Shown here in pieces: positions 1-7,487 of a DNA stretch of 64,000 nt; position 1 is the stretch's first letter; every line of letters starts with the position of its first letter. Source of the DNA: Variovorax sp. ZS18.2.2 (GTDB lineage Bacteria; Pseudomonadota; Gammaproteobacteria; Burkholderiales; Burkholderiaceae_C); NCBI RefSeq assembly GCF_024701975.1, contig NZ_JANLNM010000005.1, positions 124,001 to 188,000 on the forward strand. Reading direction: 5' to 3'. A model generated the notes under the pieces. That model searched no databases and was not told where the DNA came from. It saw only the letters and a program-made list of their open reading frames with translations. The position numbers were made by a program, and so were the translations under genes.

Positions 1-1567
1 CGGCCTTGGGTTCCTCCTGCGGGCTCTTGGGATCGATGATCAGCGCACCGTACAGGCCGAAGGCCTGCTGGCGATCGACATGATCGTGTGTGTGATAGAA
101 AAAAGTCCCGGCCTGCTCGGTCGTGAACTCGTAGGTGTACGAGCCGCCGGGCTGGATCGGCTTCTGCGTGATCTTGGCGGGGCCGTCCATTTCGTTCGGC
201 AAGATCAAGCCATGCCAGTGCACCGTGGTGCTTTCGGGCAAGCGGTTTGTCACCTTGATGCGCACGCGATCACCTTCCGTGACACGAATTCTCGGGCCTG
301 GAATCGTCGCATTGAACGCATAGCCTTCGACCGCCACATCCGGGAGGATGTTCCAACGGATGACGCTGGTCTCAAGGTTGAAGACCTTGACCCCGTTGTC
401 CAGCGTTGGGACCAGATCCACGTCGCCACGGGCCTGAGCTGCAGCAGCGTGTGCGACCAGACGCGGGTGGATTGCGGACATGTCACGCATCGCGTCGCCC
501 GGGGTGTCCCAGCCCATGATCATCGACGGCGGCATGATGGCGCCGCGCACGTCCCGGTTCGACAAGCGCATGTTCACGAACATCGCGGGCATCGTCATGC
601 CGGCGAGCAACATGAGCGTGGTCGTCATGGTCACCGCGGCCAATTGTGGCCGCGTCACGTCGGGGCGCATGCTGTGACCATTGCGGCCACCATGTCCACC
701 TTGGCCGGGCTTCGTGCCGTGCGCGTTGCCGGTTGAAGCGTCAGTTGGCGCTTTGTCTGGAAGTGCGCCTTCTTCATGGCCCGCGTGAGCACCATGACCC
801 TGTGTATTGTTTGCCGTGTCATGCGATACCGCAGGCATTGCACTTTGCCCATGATTGCCCTGCGTGGGCATGTCTGATTGGTCGCCTGCAGCCTTCTCGG
901 GCTGACGTTCTGTCATCAATCCGTGCTTCATCTTGCGCGACACCATCCAGACGTTCACCGGGTAGGCCACTGCAAATCCGACGGCCACGCCCAGGGACAT
1001 CACGCCCCAGAAGATGAGCTCGGTCGGATCCATGGCGCGCATGTCGCGGCCCATCATCAGCAGCGCCATCACCGGCGCCATGCCCGCCATCATCGCGTTC
1101 ATGCTGATGAATTCGGGCATGAAGGATCTCTTGACGTTCTCCAAGTACGTGCCGCCCATCATGTTCTTCATGAAAAGCGACTGAAACACGAAGAGGCCGA
1201 ACGCGAAACCCGCGATGTACTCCACGATCAGGTCGATCCACATCGGAAGTCCCAGCACCGCGGTCACGACGGCTGCCAGGATGATCCCGGTCGCATCGCC
1301 CGCAACGCAGTGGATCGTCGAGCCCACGCCCTGTTTCCAGAGCGGCTTGACGAACTCCTCATGCTCTCCTGGGGCTGGCTCCTTGTCCGCCATCACATAC
1401 AGCAGCAGGCCCACAGGCCCCAAATACAGGGTGACAAGGATGAACCCCCACTTCATCACCACAGGCTCGGGGTTGTTCCTCAGTTGGTCCCAGGCCACGT
1501 AGGCCGTCGACAGCGCGGCCAAAGCGAACCAGACGGCCAGGAAGTAGTCGATGGGTTGAACGAACAT
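1..1567 (-). CDS. DUF4396 membrane domain fused to a multicopper oxidase (partial; C-terminus beyond left edge)
   Basis: One uninterrupted frame runs from the ATG at 1567 to base 1 (522 visible residues). Residues ~1-217 form a multi-pass membrane domain with GDATGIILAA and, at its end, AYPVNVWMVSRKMKHGLMT, the DUF4396 pattern. A His/Gly-rich linker (~218-300) and one further membrane segment (~306-325) follow. Next comes the first cupredoxin domain of a multicopper oxidase, with HWHG at 450-453 and HTHDH at 492-496, both copper-ligand motifs. Multicopper oxidases of this kind oxidise Cu(I) in the periplasm; the role of DUF4396 is unknown. The two parts are normally separate proteins, so this is an unusual fusion. 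It lies at the end of a copper cluster on the same strand. The fusion frame is directly visible; copper oxidation is inferred from family. Confidence 0.8.
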   Translation of the reverse strand, partial: MFVQPIDYFLAVWFALAALSTAYVAWDQLRNNPEPVVMKWGFILVTLYLGPVGLLLYVMADKEPAPGEHEEFVKPLWKQGVGSTIHCVAGDATGIILAAVVTAVLGLPMWIDLIVEYIAGFAFGLFVFQSLFMKNMMGGTYLENVKRSFMPEFISMNAMMAGMAPVMALLMMGRDMRAMDPTELIFWGVMSLGVAVGFAVAYPVNVWMVSRKMKHGLMTERQPEKAAGDQSDMPTQGNHGQSAMPAVSHDTANNTQGHGAHAGHEEGALPDKAPTDASTGNAHGTKPGQGGHGGRNGHSMRPDVTRPQLAAVTMTTTLMLLAGMTMPAMFVNMRLSNRDVRGAIMPPSMIMGWDTPGDAMRDMSAIHPRLVAHAAAAQARGDVDLVPTLDNGVKVFNLETSVIRWNILPDVAVEGYAFNATIPGPRIRVTEGDRVRIKVTNRLPESTTVHWHGLILPNEMDGPAKITQKPIQPGGSYTYEFTTEQAGTFFYHTHDHVDRQQAFGLYGALIIDPKSPQEEPKA

Positions 1568-1689
1568 AGGTGATCACCGGTGTTTGGGTTCAGGCCCGCA
1601 CGATGTCGCCAGCCACCTTGCGCCGTTCGGACCGAGCGAGCCCTGGACGTTAATGTGAGCGTGCCCTGCGCGAGGCACCGCTTTACCGC

Positions 1690-2076
1690 TCAGGGATTCT
1701 TTTTCATCCACGCATCCAGCTGCGCGATTTCCTTGGTTTGGTCCTTGATGATCTTGCGCGCCATCGCTCTGAGCTCCGGCGATTTACCGTGCGCGATCTC
1801 TGGCTTGGCCATCTCGAGCGCCTGCTGGTGATGCATCTTCATCAGCATTGCGAAGTCCTTGTCGGTGTCGCCCGACATCTGCATCTTTTGCATGCCGTCC
1901 ATGCCACTCATCATGGACTTTTTCATCTCATCCGATCCGCCACCCTTTTGCATTTGTGCGGAAGACATGGCCATTGGCGCCGGTGAAGTGGAGGGTTGAG
2001 TTTGCGCCGTCGCAGTCAGCGCAAAGGCCGCGAGCGCAGAGGCGCTCGCCAAGGTCTTGAAAGACAGGGAGGTCAT
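1690..2076 (-). CDS. DUF305-family secreted Met/His-rich protein
   Basis: This encodes 128 residues with an N-terminal signal peptide (SFKTLASASALAAFALTATA), a Met-rich middle (SMMSGMDGMQKMQMSG) and a helical C-terminus containing MLMKMHHQQALEMAKPEI. The MHHQQAL core is the hallmark of DUF305, a ferritin-like helical family common in copper clusters. I chose the ATG at 2076 because it starts directly on the signal peptide and has AAGGAAAA upstream; a longer frame to 2205 adds an arginine-rich stretch with no plausible signal. The protein probably binds copper through its Met and His residues in the periplasm, which is an inference. It sits between the Csp-like store and the DUF4396 fusion, all in the same direction. 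Confidence 0.85.
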   Translation of the reverse strand: MTSLSFKTLASASALAAFALTATAQTQPSTSPAPMAMSSAQMQKGGGSDEMKKSMMSGMDGMQKMQMSGDTDKDFAMLMKMHHQQALEMAKPEIAHGKSPELRAMARKIIKDQTKEIAQLDAWMKKNP

Positions 2077-2098
2077 GGTTTTCCTTGGTGGTGTGAAA

Positions 2099-2428
2099 TC
2101 AATGGGCCATTTCCAGGCACGCGACCGCGCAGGCTCGACAACCCTTGGCACAGGCTTGGCAGTGCGGCGCCTGGTGCTTGTCGCATTCCTGTGCACAGGC
2201 TTCACAGATGTCGGCGCACAGTCCGCAAACTTCTGTTGCGCACTCGCTGTCGCGGGCGATCGCGGCGGCGGCGAACTGACAGATTGCCGCGCAATCCATG
2301 TCCAGCGCGATGCACCGGGACATCATCTTGACGTTGTCCTCTTTCAAGCAGGCGGCAGCGCAGCGATTGCACGCGACGGCGCACTCGTTGCACGCCTCAA
2401 TACAGGCAGAGTCGGTTTCACGTGACAC
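2099..2428 (-). CDS. Four-helix-bundle copper-storage protein (Csp/YhjQ family)
   Basis: The product is 109 residues with about sixteen cysteines placed as CxxxC pairs along predicted helices (for example CIEACNECAVACNRCAAAC and CGLCADICEACAQEC). Csp proteins are four-helix bundles whose core cysteines hold many Cu(I) ions. No signal peptide is present, so this resembles the cytosolic Csp3 type. The start is a GTG at 2428 with a clear AAAGGAGA ribosome site; a frame reaching 2896 is longer but its extra part looks non-coding. It neighbours the DUF305 gene. The function is strongly suggested by the cysteine pattern; the copper capacity is inferred from the family. Confidence 0.88.
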   Translation of the reverse strand: MSRETDSACIEACNECAVACNRCAAACLKEDNVKMMSRCIALDMDCAAICQFAAAAIARDSECATEVCGLCADICEACAQECDKHQAPHCQACAKGCRACAVACLEMAH

Positions 2429-2670
2429 GGCTGTCTCCTTTGCATAGCGGCCGACGATCGGCGAAGAGGCACGTTGCAACCACCCCGGCATACGCGACCC
2501 GACGGGTCGCGGGTGAAAAGAGCTCCAATCAAACGATCGGCGTGTGACTCGACGTGACGGCGATGCGGATGTCGACCGTGCGAGAGCCTGAACTTGTATG
2601 CAGAGTGCCGAAGACGCGAGCGGCCGTCTGTCGGACGCAAGCCCGGTCGCAGTTGCGAATTGCCGATGCT

Positions 2671-2868
2671 TCATCGTTTGCTCCGCCTGGACTTCCTGGA
2701 TGCAGTCGAGCGAAGGGTTCCCCGACCTCTGTGCCCGTCCGATCGGCTTTTCCGGTGTTTGCGGCGCTGCCAGCACACGATCGCCGCGAAAACGATCACT
2801 CCCAGGATCCACGCGATGAACATGGTGCTCACCACATTCTCGGAAACCCACCGGCCTGTCACGTACAT
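2671..2868 (-). CDS. Small single-pass membrane protein
   Basis: This is a 65-residue protein with one hydrophobic segment (STMFIAWILGVIVFAAIVCW, residues ~14-33) followed by a very basic cytosolic tail rich in Arg, Lys and Ser. A GAGGTGA ribosome site lies a few bases before the ATG, which supports translation. I do not recognise the family. It sits between the Csp-like gene and the cytochrome c gene and probably belongs to the same copper-responsive transcription unit. The basic tail could also be an out-of-frame run-on in a GC-rich region, so the C-terminal half is less certain than the membrane segment. Confidence 0.5.
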   Translation of the reverse strand: MYVTGRWVSENVVSTMFIAWILGVIVFAAIVCWQRRKHRKSRSDGHRGRGTLRSTASRKSRRSKR

Positions 2869-2991
2869 GCGTCACCTCGTTTGGCTTGCCGGCCACTGGC
2901 AGGTACGCGAGGTACGCGCGCGACGGCAGCAGAAGTGGGATAGGGCGTACTGAATCGACCGCATGGTGATTTCAGGCAGGTTGCCGGAGGC

Positions 2992-3651
2992 TCAGTGCAG
3001 GCCCGCGATGTAGTCGGAAACGGCCTTGATTTCGCGATCATTGAGCTTCGCTGCAACGCCACTCATCGGCACGCTGTTGAGTCGCCCCCCATCGCGAAAT
3101 GCAGTCAGCTGCGCCGCGATGTATTCGGCGTGTTGTCCGCCCAGTCGGGGGTACTGAATCGGGATGCCCGCGCCGTTGGGGCTGTGGCAGCCCGCGCAGG
3201 CCGGCACACTGCGGTCTCCAATGCCGCCACGGTAGATCTTCTCGCCTAGCGCCACGAGATCCTTCTCCTTTGCAAACCCGGGTTTGATAGGTTTGGAGCC
3301 CAGGAACCAGGCAACATCGCGCATTTCCTGCTCGGACAGCATCGCGGCCATGCCGCTCATGACTGCGCTTTTTCTCTTGCCGGATTTGAACTCCTGCAAC
3401 TGCTTGAGCAGGTACTCGGGATGCTGCTGAGCCAGCTTGGGGTTGGCGGGGATGGCGGAGTTGCCGTCCGCCATGTGACACGCGGCGCACGACTTGCCAT
3501 TGAAGATAGCTTCGCCGTTCGCAATGTCGGGTTTCGCCGATTTGGCGGGGGCTCTTTCGGTTGGCACCGGTGCGGCAGGATCGGCAGCGAAAGAGAAGCC
3601 GGAGGAAAATCCACCGAGAGCGGCTAGCAAAAGAGGCACGAACAATTTCAT
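2992..3651 (-). CDS. Di-haem cytochrome c, cytochrome c4-like
   Basis: The product has 219 residues with a signal peptide (MKLFVPLLLAALGGFSSGFS) and two haem-binding motifs, CAACH in the N-terminal half and CAGCH in the C-terminal half. Each is followed by a distal Met in a VMSGMAAML- or VPMSGVAAK-type segment. This duplicated layout and length are typical of periplasmic cytochrome c4. In a copper cluster it could take electrons from Cu(I) oxidation by the multicopper oxidases or feed a terminal oxidase; this role is inference. The ATG at 3651 begins exactly at the signal peptide; the longer frame to 4167 is Arg-rich and looks non-coding. Confidence 0.88.
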   Translation of the reverse strand: MKLFVPLLLAALGGFSSGFSFAADPAAPVPTERAPAKSAKPDIANGEAIFNGKSCAACHMADGNSAIPANPKLAQQHPEYLLKQLQEFKSGKRKSAVMSGMAAMLSEQEMRDVAWFLGSKPIKPGFAKEKDLVALGEKIYRGGIGDRSVPACAGCHSPNGAGIPIQYPRLGGQHAEYIAAQLTAFRDGGRLNSVPMSGVAAKLNDREIKAVSDYIAGLH

Positions 3652-3713
3652 GGAATTCTTAGGTTTGTGGGTGGGCTGGCTGCAAAGATGGCGGGGATCG
3701 TGTGGAGGCCGCG

Positions 3714-4085
3714 TCAGTCGCGCGGTGCTCGTGCATGCGACAACACGTGAACGGGTGTGCCGCACCTGACGACGTTGGTCGAGACGGTGTCGCCCAACTC
3801 GACGGATGTCGCGGGATCCAGCATCACGATGTGCGCGTGGCGCTGGCCCGTGGAACGATCGAGCAGGATGGCAAAACGCTGTACTGCAAGTTCGTCGGCG
3901 CTGGCCGTCTTCCTGCAATCCGTGCGCCCACCGCGCTGAATCTCGTTCGCGCGGCCGATTTCGACAATCTCGCCTGTACGCCAGCCGTCCTGAAAATCGC
4001 GGTGCTGCCGGTAGAAATCGGCGCAGCCCGTCAGACCGGCGGAGATCGCCACAACGAGAATCCCGCTCGCAACAGCATGCGCCAT
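3714..4085 (-). CDS. Lipoprotein of the 'DGWR' type (paralogue of the gene at 41,372-41,737)
   Basis: This 123-residue protein has a hydrophobic leader ending in a lipobox (ISAGLTGCADF) and probably sits in the outer membrane. The mature part contains FQDGWRTGEIVEIG, a DCRK-type cysteine, RFAILL and a C-terminal GDTV...C. The protein at 41,372-41,737 in the nickel cluster has the same order of motifs (FTDGWRKAKVEKVG, DCRD, GFALVSY, GDAV...C), so the two are paralogues. The family name and function are unknown to me. Start choice is soft: ATG at 4085 puts the leader at the N-terminus, and a GTG one codon upstream is equally possible. Confidence 0.7.
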   Translation of the reverse strand: MAHAVASGILVVAISAGLTGCADFYRQHRDFQDGWRTGEIVEIGRANEIQRGGRTDCRKTASADELAVQRFAILLDRSTGQRHAHIVMLDPATSVELGDTVSTNVVRCGTPVHVLSHARAPRD

Positions 4086-4188
4086 CACGACGGTGCGATG
4101 CCTCGTCTTCTTCGTGTCGACGGCAGGCAACGTAGATCCCGATCCGCCAGGACTGACCAGGGCGCATCGACGCTTTGGCTTGCGTCGC

Positions 4189-5001
4189 TCAGATGGCAAA
4201 GTAAAGGCCACTGAACGCGGGAATGCAGCGCTCTGAAAACCCCGGCAGGTATATCGAGCGCTCAGGAACCTGCCATTGGTCGCGCAGGGTGTAGCCCAGC
4301 GCTTCGATCTCCTTGATGAAGCGCTGGCGGTTGTAGACGTGCATCGGCGCAAAGCAGCCAGCGCCGATGTTCTGTGCCGTGACGTAGTCCTCGCCGTCGT
4401 ACAGCGGAAGCTTGTTCAGCAGGACATGCCGTGGCCGCGTGTCGCACTGTTGAAGCAGATCACCGGGACGCGAATTCTCGACATAGTGCAGGGCGCCGGC
4501 AGACAGCCAGATGTCGTTGCCGTGCAGCGCCTGCGATAGATCCTCGGCGAAGCTCAGTCCAGTGGCCTCGGCCTGGCTGGCTATTTTTCGCCCGATGGCC
4601 GTGATCGCAGGCACTTCGACGACGCGCCAGGACAGGCCCTGCGGCATCTCGAAATAGCGGCGATAGGCGTAGAAGTGAACTCCCACCGAGCCACCGATGT
4701 CGAGCAACTTGGTGGCACCGTCTCTGAACGCGCGTTCGAGCCACCACATCACGGGGGAGTCGTACGCAAACACCTTCTTCGTGCGGACATTCACGTACTC
4801 TTCCGCCAGGGCTGTGTGGTCGAATTCCGGACTGTCAGGCAGCCAATCCCGGGCTTCGGAAAAGTTCTTGAACAGACCGAAGTAGCTGCCGAACCCGGCC
4901 TCGGAAAAGAACTGCTGGCGTCGCCAGCGCTGCAACGCTGGCCGGGTGACCGGTCCCTCCAGGATCTGCCGAACGACTTGCGAAGCACTTGAGTAAGCCA
5001 T
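4189..5001 (-). CDS. Putative SAM-dependent methyltransferase, TIGR04325 family
   Basis: The product has 270 residues. The central LLDIGGSVGVHFYAYRRYF matches the glycine-rich SAM-binding loop of TIGR04325 (LIC12133-type) methyltransferases, and the overall length fits that family. The second ATG (5001) is chosen because GGAGGAAGGA lies at good distance before it; the ATG at 5013 has poor spacing. Members are usually found in surface-polysaccharide loci, so its location between a lipoprotein and a CusF-like copper protein is unexpected. The substrate is unknown. It is on the same strand as the copper genes and may simply be carried along. Confidence 0.75.
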   Translation of the reverse strand: MAYSSASQVVRQILEGPVTRPALQRWRRQQFFSEAGFGSYFGLFKNFSEARDWLPDSPEFDHTALAEEYVNVRTKKVFAYDSPVMWWLERAFRDGATKLLDIGGSVGVHFYAYRRYFEMPQGLSWRVVEVPAITAIGRKIASQAEATGLSFAEDLSQALHGNDIWLSAGALHYVENSRPGDLLQQCDTRPRHVLLNKLPLYDGEDYVTAQNIGAGCFAPMHVYNRQRFIKEIEALGYTLRDQWQVPERSIYLPGFSERCIPAFSGLYFAI

Positions 5002-5050
5002 TCCTTCCTCCATCCTTTCGATAGTCGCCGCCCGTTTATTTTTTACGCGC

Positions 5051-5425
5051 TCAGCGGGCTGATTCGATCTTCGTGACGACGATCTTGCCGTCGATCTTTT
5101 CCGCCTGGAAACGGATCTTGGCGCCAGTCTCGAGCTTGTCGAGCATGGCGTCGTCCTTGACCCCGAACACCATCGTCATGCCGGGCATGTCGAGGTTCTT
5201 GAGCGGGCCGTGCTTGATCGTGAGCTTCTTGTTGTCCTTGTCCACCTTGCGGATCTCGCCTTCGCTGAGATCCGAGGCTGCGGCCGCATCCGAGCCGCCG
5301 GCCGCTGGTGCCTTCTCGGACATACCCGGCATGTCCGCCGTGGGTTTGGAGGTTTGCGCGTTGGCCGCGCCAGCGAACGAGAGTGCGGCAACGAATGCCA
5401 AGAGTGCGATGCGGGTGTTGGTCAT
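5051..5425 (-). CDS. Periplasmic CusF-like copper-binding protein
   Basis: The product has 124 residues with a cleavable signal peptide ending ANAQ. The C-terminal ~70 residues are a CusF-type OB fold: LTIKHGPLKNLDMPGMTMVF supplies the metal-site His and the two Met residues. The Trp that stacks on Cu(I) in E. coli CusF is replaced by Met here (DMPGMTM), so a variant site is expected. CusF proteins pass Cu(I)/Ag(I) to RND pumps. It lies downstream of the cupredoxin gene with a stable stem-loop between them. The family assignment is firm; metal preference is inferred. Confidence 0.88.
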   Translation of the reverse strand: MTNTRIALLAFVAALSFAGAANAQTSKPTADMPGMSEKAPAAGGSDAAAASDLSEGEIRKVDKDNKKLTIKHGPLKNLDMPGMTMVFGVKDDAMLDKLETGAKIRFQAEKIDGKIVVTKIESAR

Positions 5426-5458
5426 GAGAATCTCCTGAGATATGAATGAATTTGGAAT

Positions 5459-5490
5459 CCCGCCGCGTTCCGATAGAAGCCCGCGGCGGG
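5459..5490 (-). other. GC-rich intergenic stem-loop between the cupredoxin and CusF-like genes
   Basis: CCCGCCGCG (5459-5467) pairs perfectly with CGCGGCGGG (5482-5490) around a 14-nt loop. There is no T-run on the minus strand after it, so it is not a classic intrinsic terminator. It may stabilise or partly terminate the polycistronic message and so uncouple expression of the two copper-binding proteins. Confidence 0.45.
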
Positions 5491-5500
5491 AGTGTCTTGC

Positions 5501-5992
5501 TTACTTCCCGGTCTTGGTCACGTTCACGGCGCCCTTCATGCCGGCGTCGTAGTGGCCGGGCTGCAGGCACGCGAAGTCGACCTTGCCGGCCTTGGTGAAT
5601 TGCCAGACGATCTCGCCGCTCTTGCCCGCAGCCAGCGTCACCATGTTCGGATCGGAGTGCTCCATCTCCGGGTTCTTCTTCATGACTTCGTAGTGCTCCT
5701 TGAGCTCCTTCTCGGTCCCGATCACGAGCTCGTGCTTGAGTTGGCCGGAGTTCTTGATGACGAAGCGCACGGTCTCGCCTTGCTTGACACTGATGTCGGC
5801 CGGCGTGAAGCGCATGCTGTCGGCCATGTCGACATTGATCGTGCGGGTGGTCTTAGTGGCCACGCCGGGCTTGCCGATCGCCTCGTCGGCATCGTGGCCG
5901 TGACCACCGGCGTGGGTGCCAGATGCCGAAGCGCCCGCGGCGGCCAAGGCCAGGAGTGCTGCGAGAGCGGTCTTGCGGAAGGTGTGTTTCAT
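5501..5992 (-). CDS. Periplasmic cupredoxin (plastocyanin/azurin-like)
   Basis: The product has 163 residues with a signal peptide, a short His-rich stretch after cleavage (THAGGHGHDAD) and a cupredoxin fold. The type 1 copper ligands are visible: His in LKHELVIG, then Cys, His and Met in FACLQPGHYDAGMKG. Proteins of this kind carry electrons or bind periplasmic copper and are frequent in copper operons next to multicopper oxidases. The gene lies 44 bases after the multicopper oxidase gene on the same strand, consistent with one operon. Family and metal site are directly supported; its electron partner is inferred. Confidence 0.9.
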   Translation of the reverse strand: MKHTFRKTALAALLALAAAGASASGTHAGGHGHDADEAIGKPGVATKTTRTINVDMADSMRFTPADISVKQGETVRFVIKNSGQLKHELVIGTEKELKEHYEVMKKNPEMEHSDPNMVTLAAGKSGEIVWQFTKAGKVDFACLQPGHYDAGMKGAVNVTKTGK

Positions 5993-6036
5993 GGGTTTCC
6001 TTTGAGAGTTGGAGGTTGGAACGGAGGGGGAAAGAT

Positions 6037-7452
6037 TCAGTGGCCGGAATGGCCGCTAACGGGCTTGCGAATCTGTACTTCGATGTTCTTGGCCGGCATG
6101 TTTTGTGCGGGCATCGCCGCCGCGCCGGCGCCACGCTGGCGCGAGGTCTCCGGCACCGGGCCGTCCAGCTCGTAGGCCACGGTGCCCTTGGGATGCTTGA
6201 ACCAGCCAGGGTTGGAGTAGTCGCCGGCCTTCTGGTTTTTGCGTACCTTGACCATGCTGAACATGCCGCCCATTTCGACCGAGCCGAACGGGCCTTCGCC
6301 GGTCATCATTCGCGCGGTGTTGTCGGGGATCGGCATCTCCATCTCGGCCATGTCGGCCATGCCGCGCTCGCCCATGACCATGTAGTCCGGCACCAGGTTT
6401 GAGATCTGCTTGGCCACGTCCTTGTGGTCCAGACCGATCATGGTTGGCACCTCGTGGCCCATCGCGTTCATGGTGTGGTGGCTCTTGTGGCAATGGAAGG
6501 CCCAGTCGCCTTCCTCGTCGGCCAGGAATTCGATCTGGCGCATCTGGCCAACCGCCACGTCGGTGGTCACCTCGTACTGGCGCGAAGACTTGGGCGTCGG
6601 GCCGCCATCGGTGCCCGTGACCAGGAACTCGTGCCCGTGCAAGTGCATCGGGTGGTTCGTCATCGTCAGGTTGCCAATGCGGATGCGCACCTTGTCGTTG
6701 AGCCGGACGTTGAGCGAGTCGATGCCGGGGAAGATCCGGCTGTTCCAGGACCAGAGGTTGAAGTCCAGCATCGTCATGATCTTGGGCGTCGCGCTGCCGG
6801 GCTCGACGTCGTAGGCGTTGAGCAGGAACACGAAGTCGCGGTCGACCTTCTCGATCAATGGATGCTCTGCCTTGGGGTGCGTCACCCAGAAGCCCATCAT
6901 TCCCATCGCCATCTGCGTCATCTCGTCCGCATGTGGGTGGTACATGAAGGTGCCGGGGCGGCGCGCCACGAATTCGTAGACGAAGGTCTTGCCCGGGCGA
7001 ATCGGCGGCTGGTTCAAGCCCGCAACGCCGTCCATGCCGTTGGGCAGGCGCTGGCCGTGCCAATGCACGCTCGTGTGCTCTGGCAGCTTGTTGGTCACGA
7101 AGATCCGCACACGGTCGCCTTCCACCACTTCGATGGTCGGGCCGGGCGACTGCCCGTTGTATCCCCACAGGTTGGCCTTGAAGCCCGGTGCCATCTCGCG
7201 CACCACGGGCTCGGCCACCAGGTGGAACTCCTTGACGCCGTTGTTCATGCGCCAGGGCAAGGTCCAGCCATTGAGTGTGACCACGGGGTTGTAGGGGCGC
7301 CCGCTCGAAGGCATCAGCGGCGGCATGGTGTTGGGCGTGGTCTGGAGCACAGGCTCGGGCAAGGCGGCCATTGCTACCTTGCTCACGCTGGCCGCGGCGA
7401 TGGCGCCAGTGATGGCACCGGCGCCGCTCAGGAAATTGCGTCTGTTTGTCAT
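6037..7452 (-). CDS. Tat-exported multicopper oxidase (CopA/CueO-like)
   Basis: The product has 471 residues starting MTNRRNFLSGAG, a twin-arginine signal. All four copper-ligand motifs are visible: HWHG, HPHAD, HPMHLHGH and the C-terminal HCHKSHH with a downstream Met. Met-rich stretches (MADMAEMEM, MMTGEG) lie near the C-terminus and may bind extra Cu(I). The enzyme oxidises Cu(I) or phenolic substrates in the periplasm. I start at the ATG at 7452; a TTG three codons upstream is the only alternative. It sits between the outer-membrane factor and cupredoxin genes. It is shorter than classical CopA (~600 residues) but complete. Confidence 0.92.
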   Translation of the reverse strand: MTNRRNFLSGAGAITGAIAAASVSKVAMAALPEPVLQTTPNTMPPLMPSSGRPYNPVVTLNGWTLPWRMNNGVKEFHLVAEPVVREMAPGFKANLWGYNGQSPGPTIEVVEGDRVRIFVTNKLPEHTSVHWHGQRLPNGMDGVAGLNQPPIRPGKTFVYEFVARRPGTFMYHPHADEMTQMAMGMMGFWVTHPKAEHPLIEKVDRDFVFLLNAYDVEPGSATPKIMTMLDFNLWSWNSRIFPGIDSLNVRLNDKVRIRIGNLTMTNHPMHLHGHEFLVTGTDGGPTPKSSRQYEVTTDVAVGQMRQIEFLADEEGDWAFHCHKSHHTMNAMGHEVPTMIGLDHKDVAKQISNLVPDYMVMGERGMADMAEMEMPIPDNTARMMTGEGPFGSVEMGGMFSMVKVRKNQKAGDYSNPGWFKHPKGTVAYELDGPVPETSRQRGAGAAAMPAQNMPAKNIEVQIRKPVSGHSGH

Positions 7453-7487
7453 GTCGTTCAATTCGGTTGGAGAGCGCAGAAGTGCGC

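Noticed and set aside
2099..2896. Longer version of the Csp-like gene starting at 2896
   Set aside because: The N-terminal 156 residues look non-coding, overlap the small membrane protein gene, and the GTG at 2428 has a strong ribosome site.
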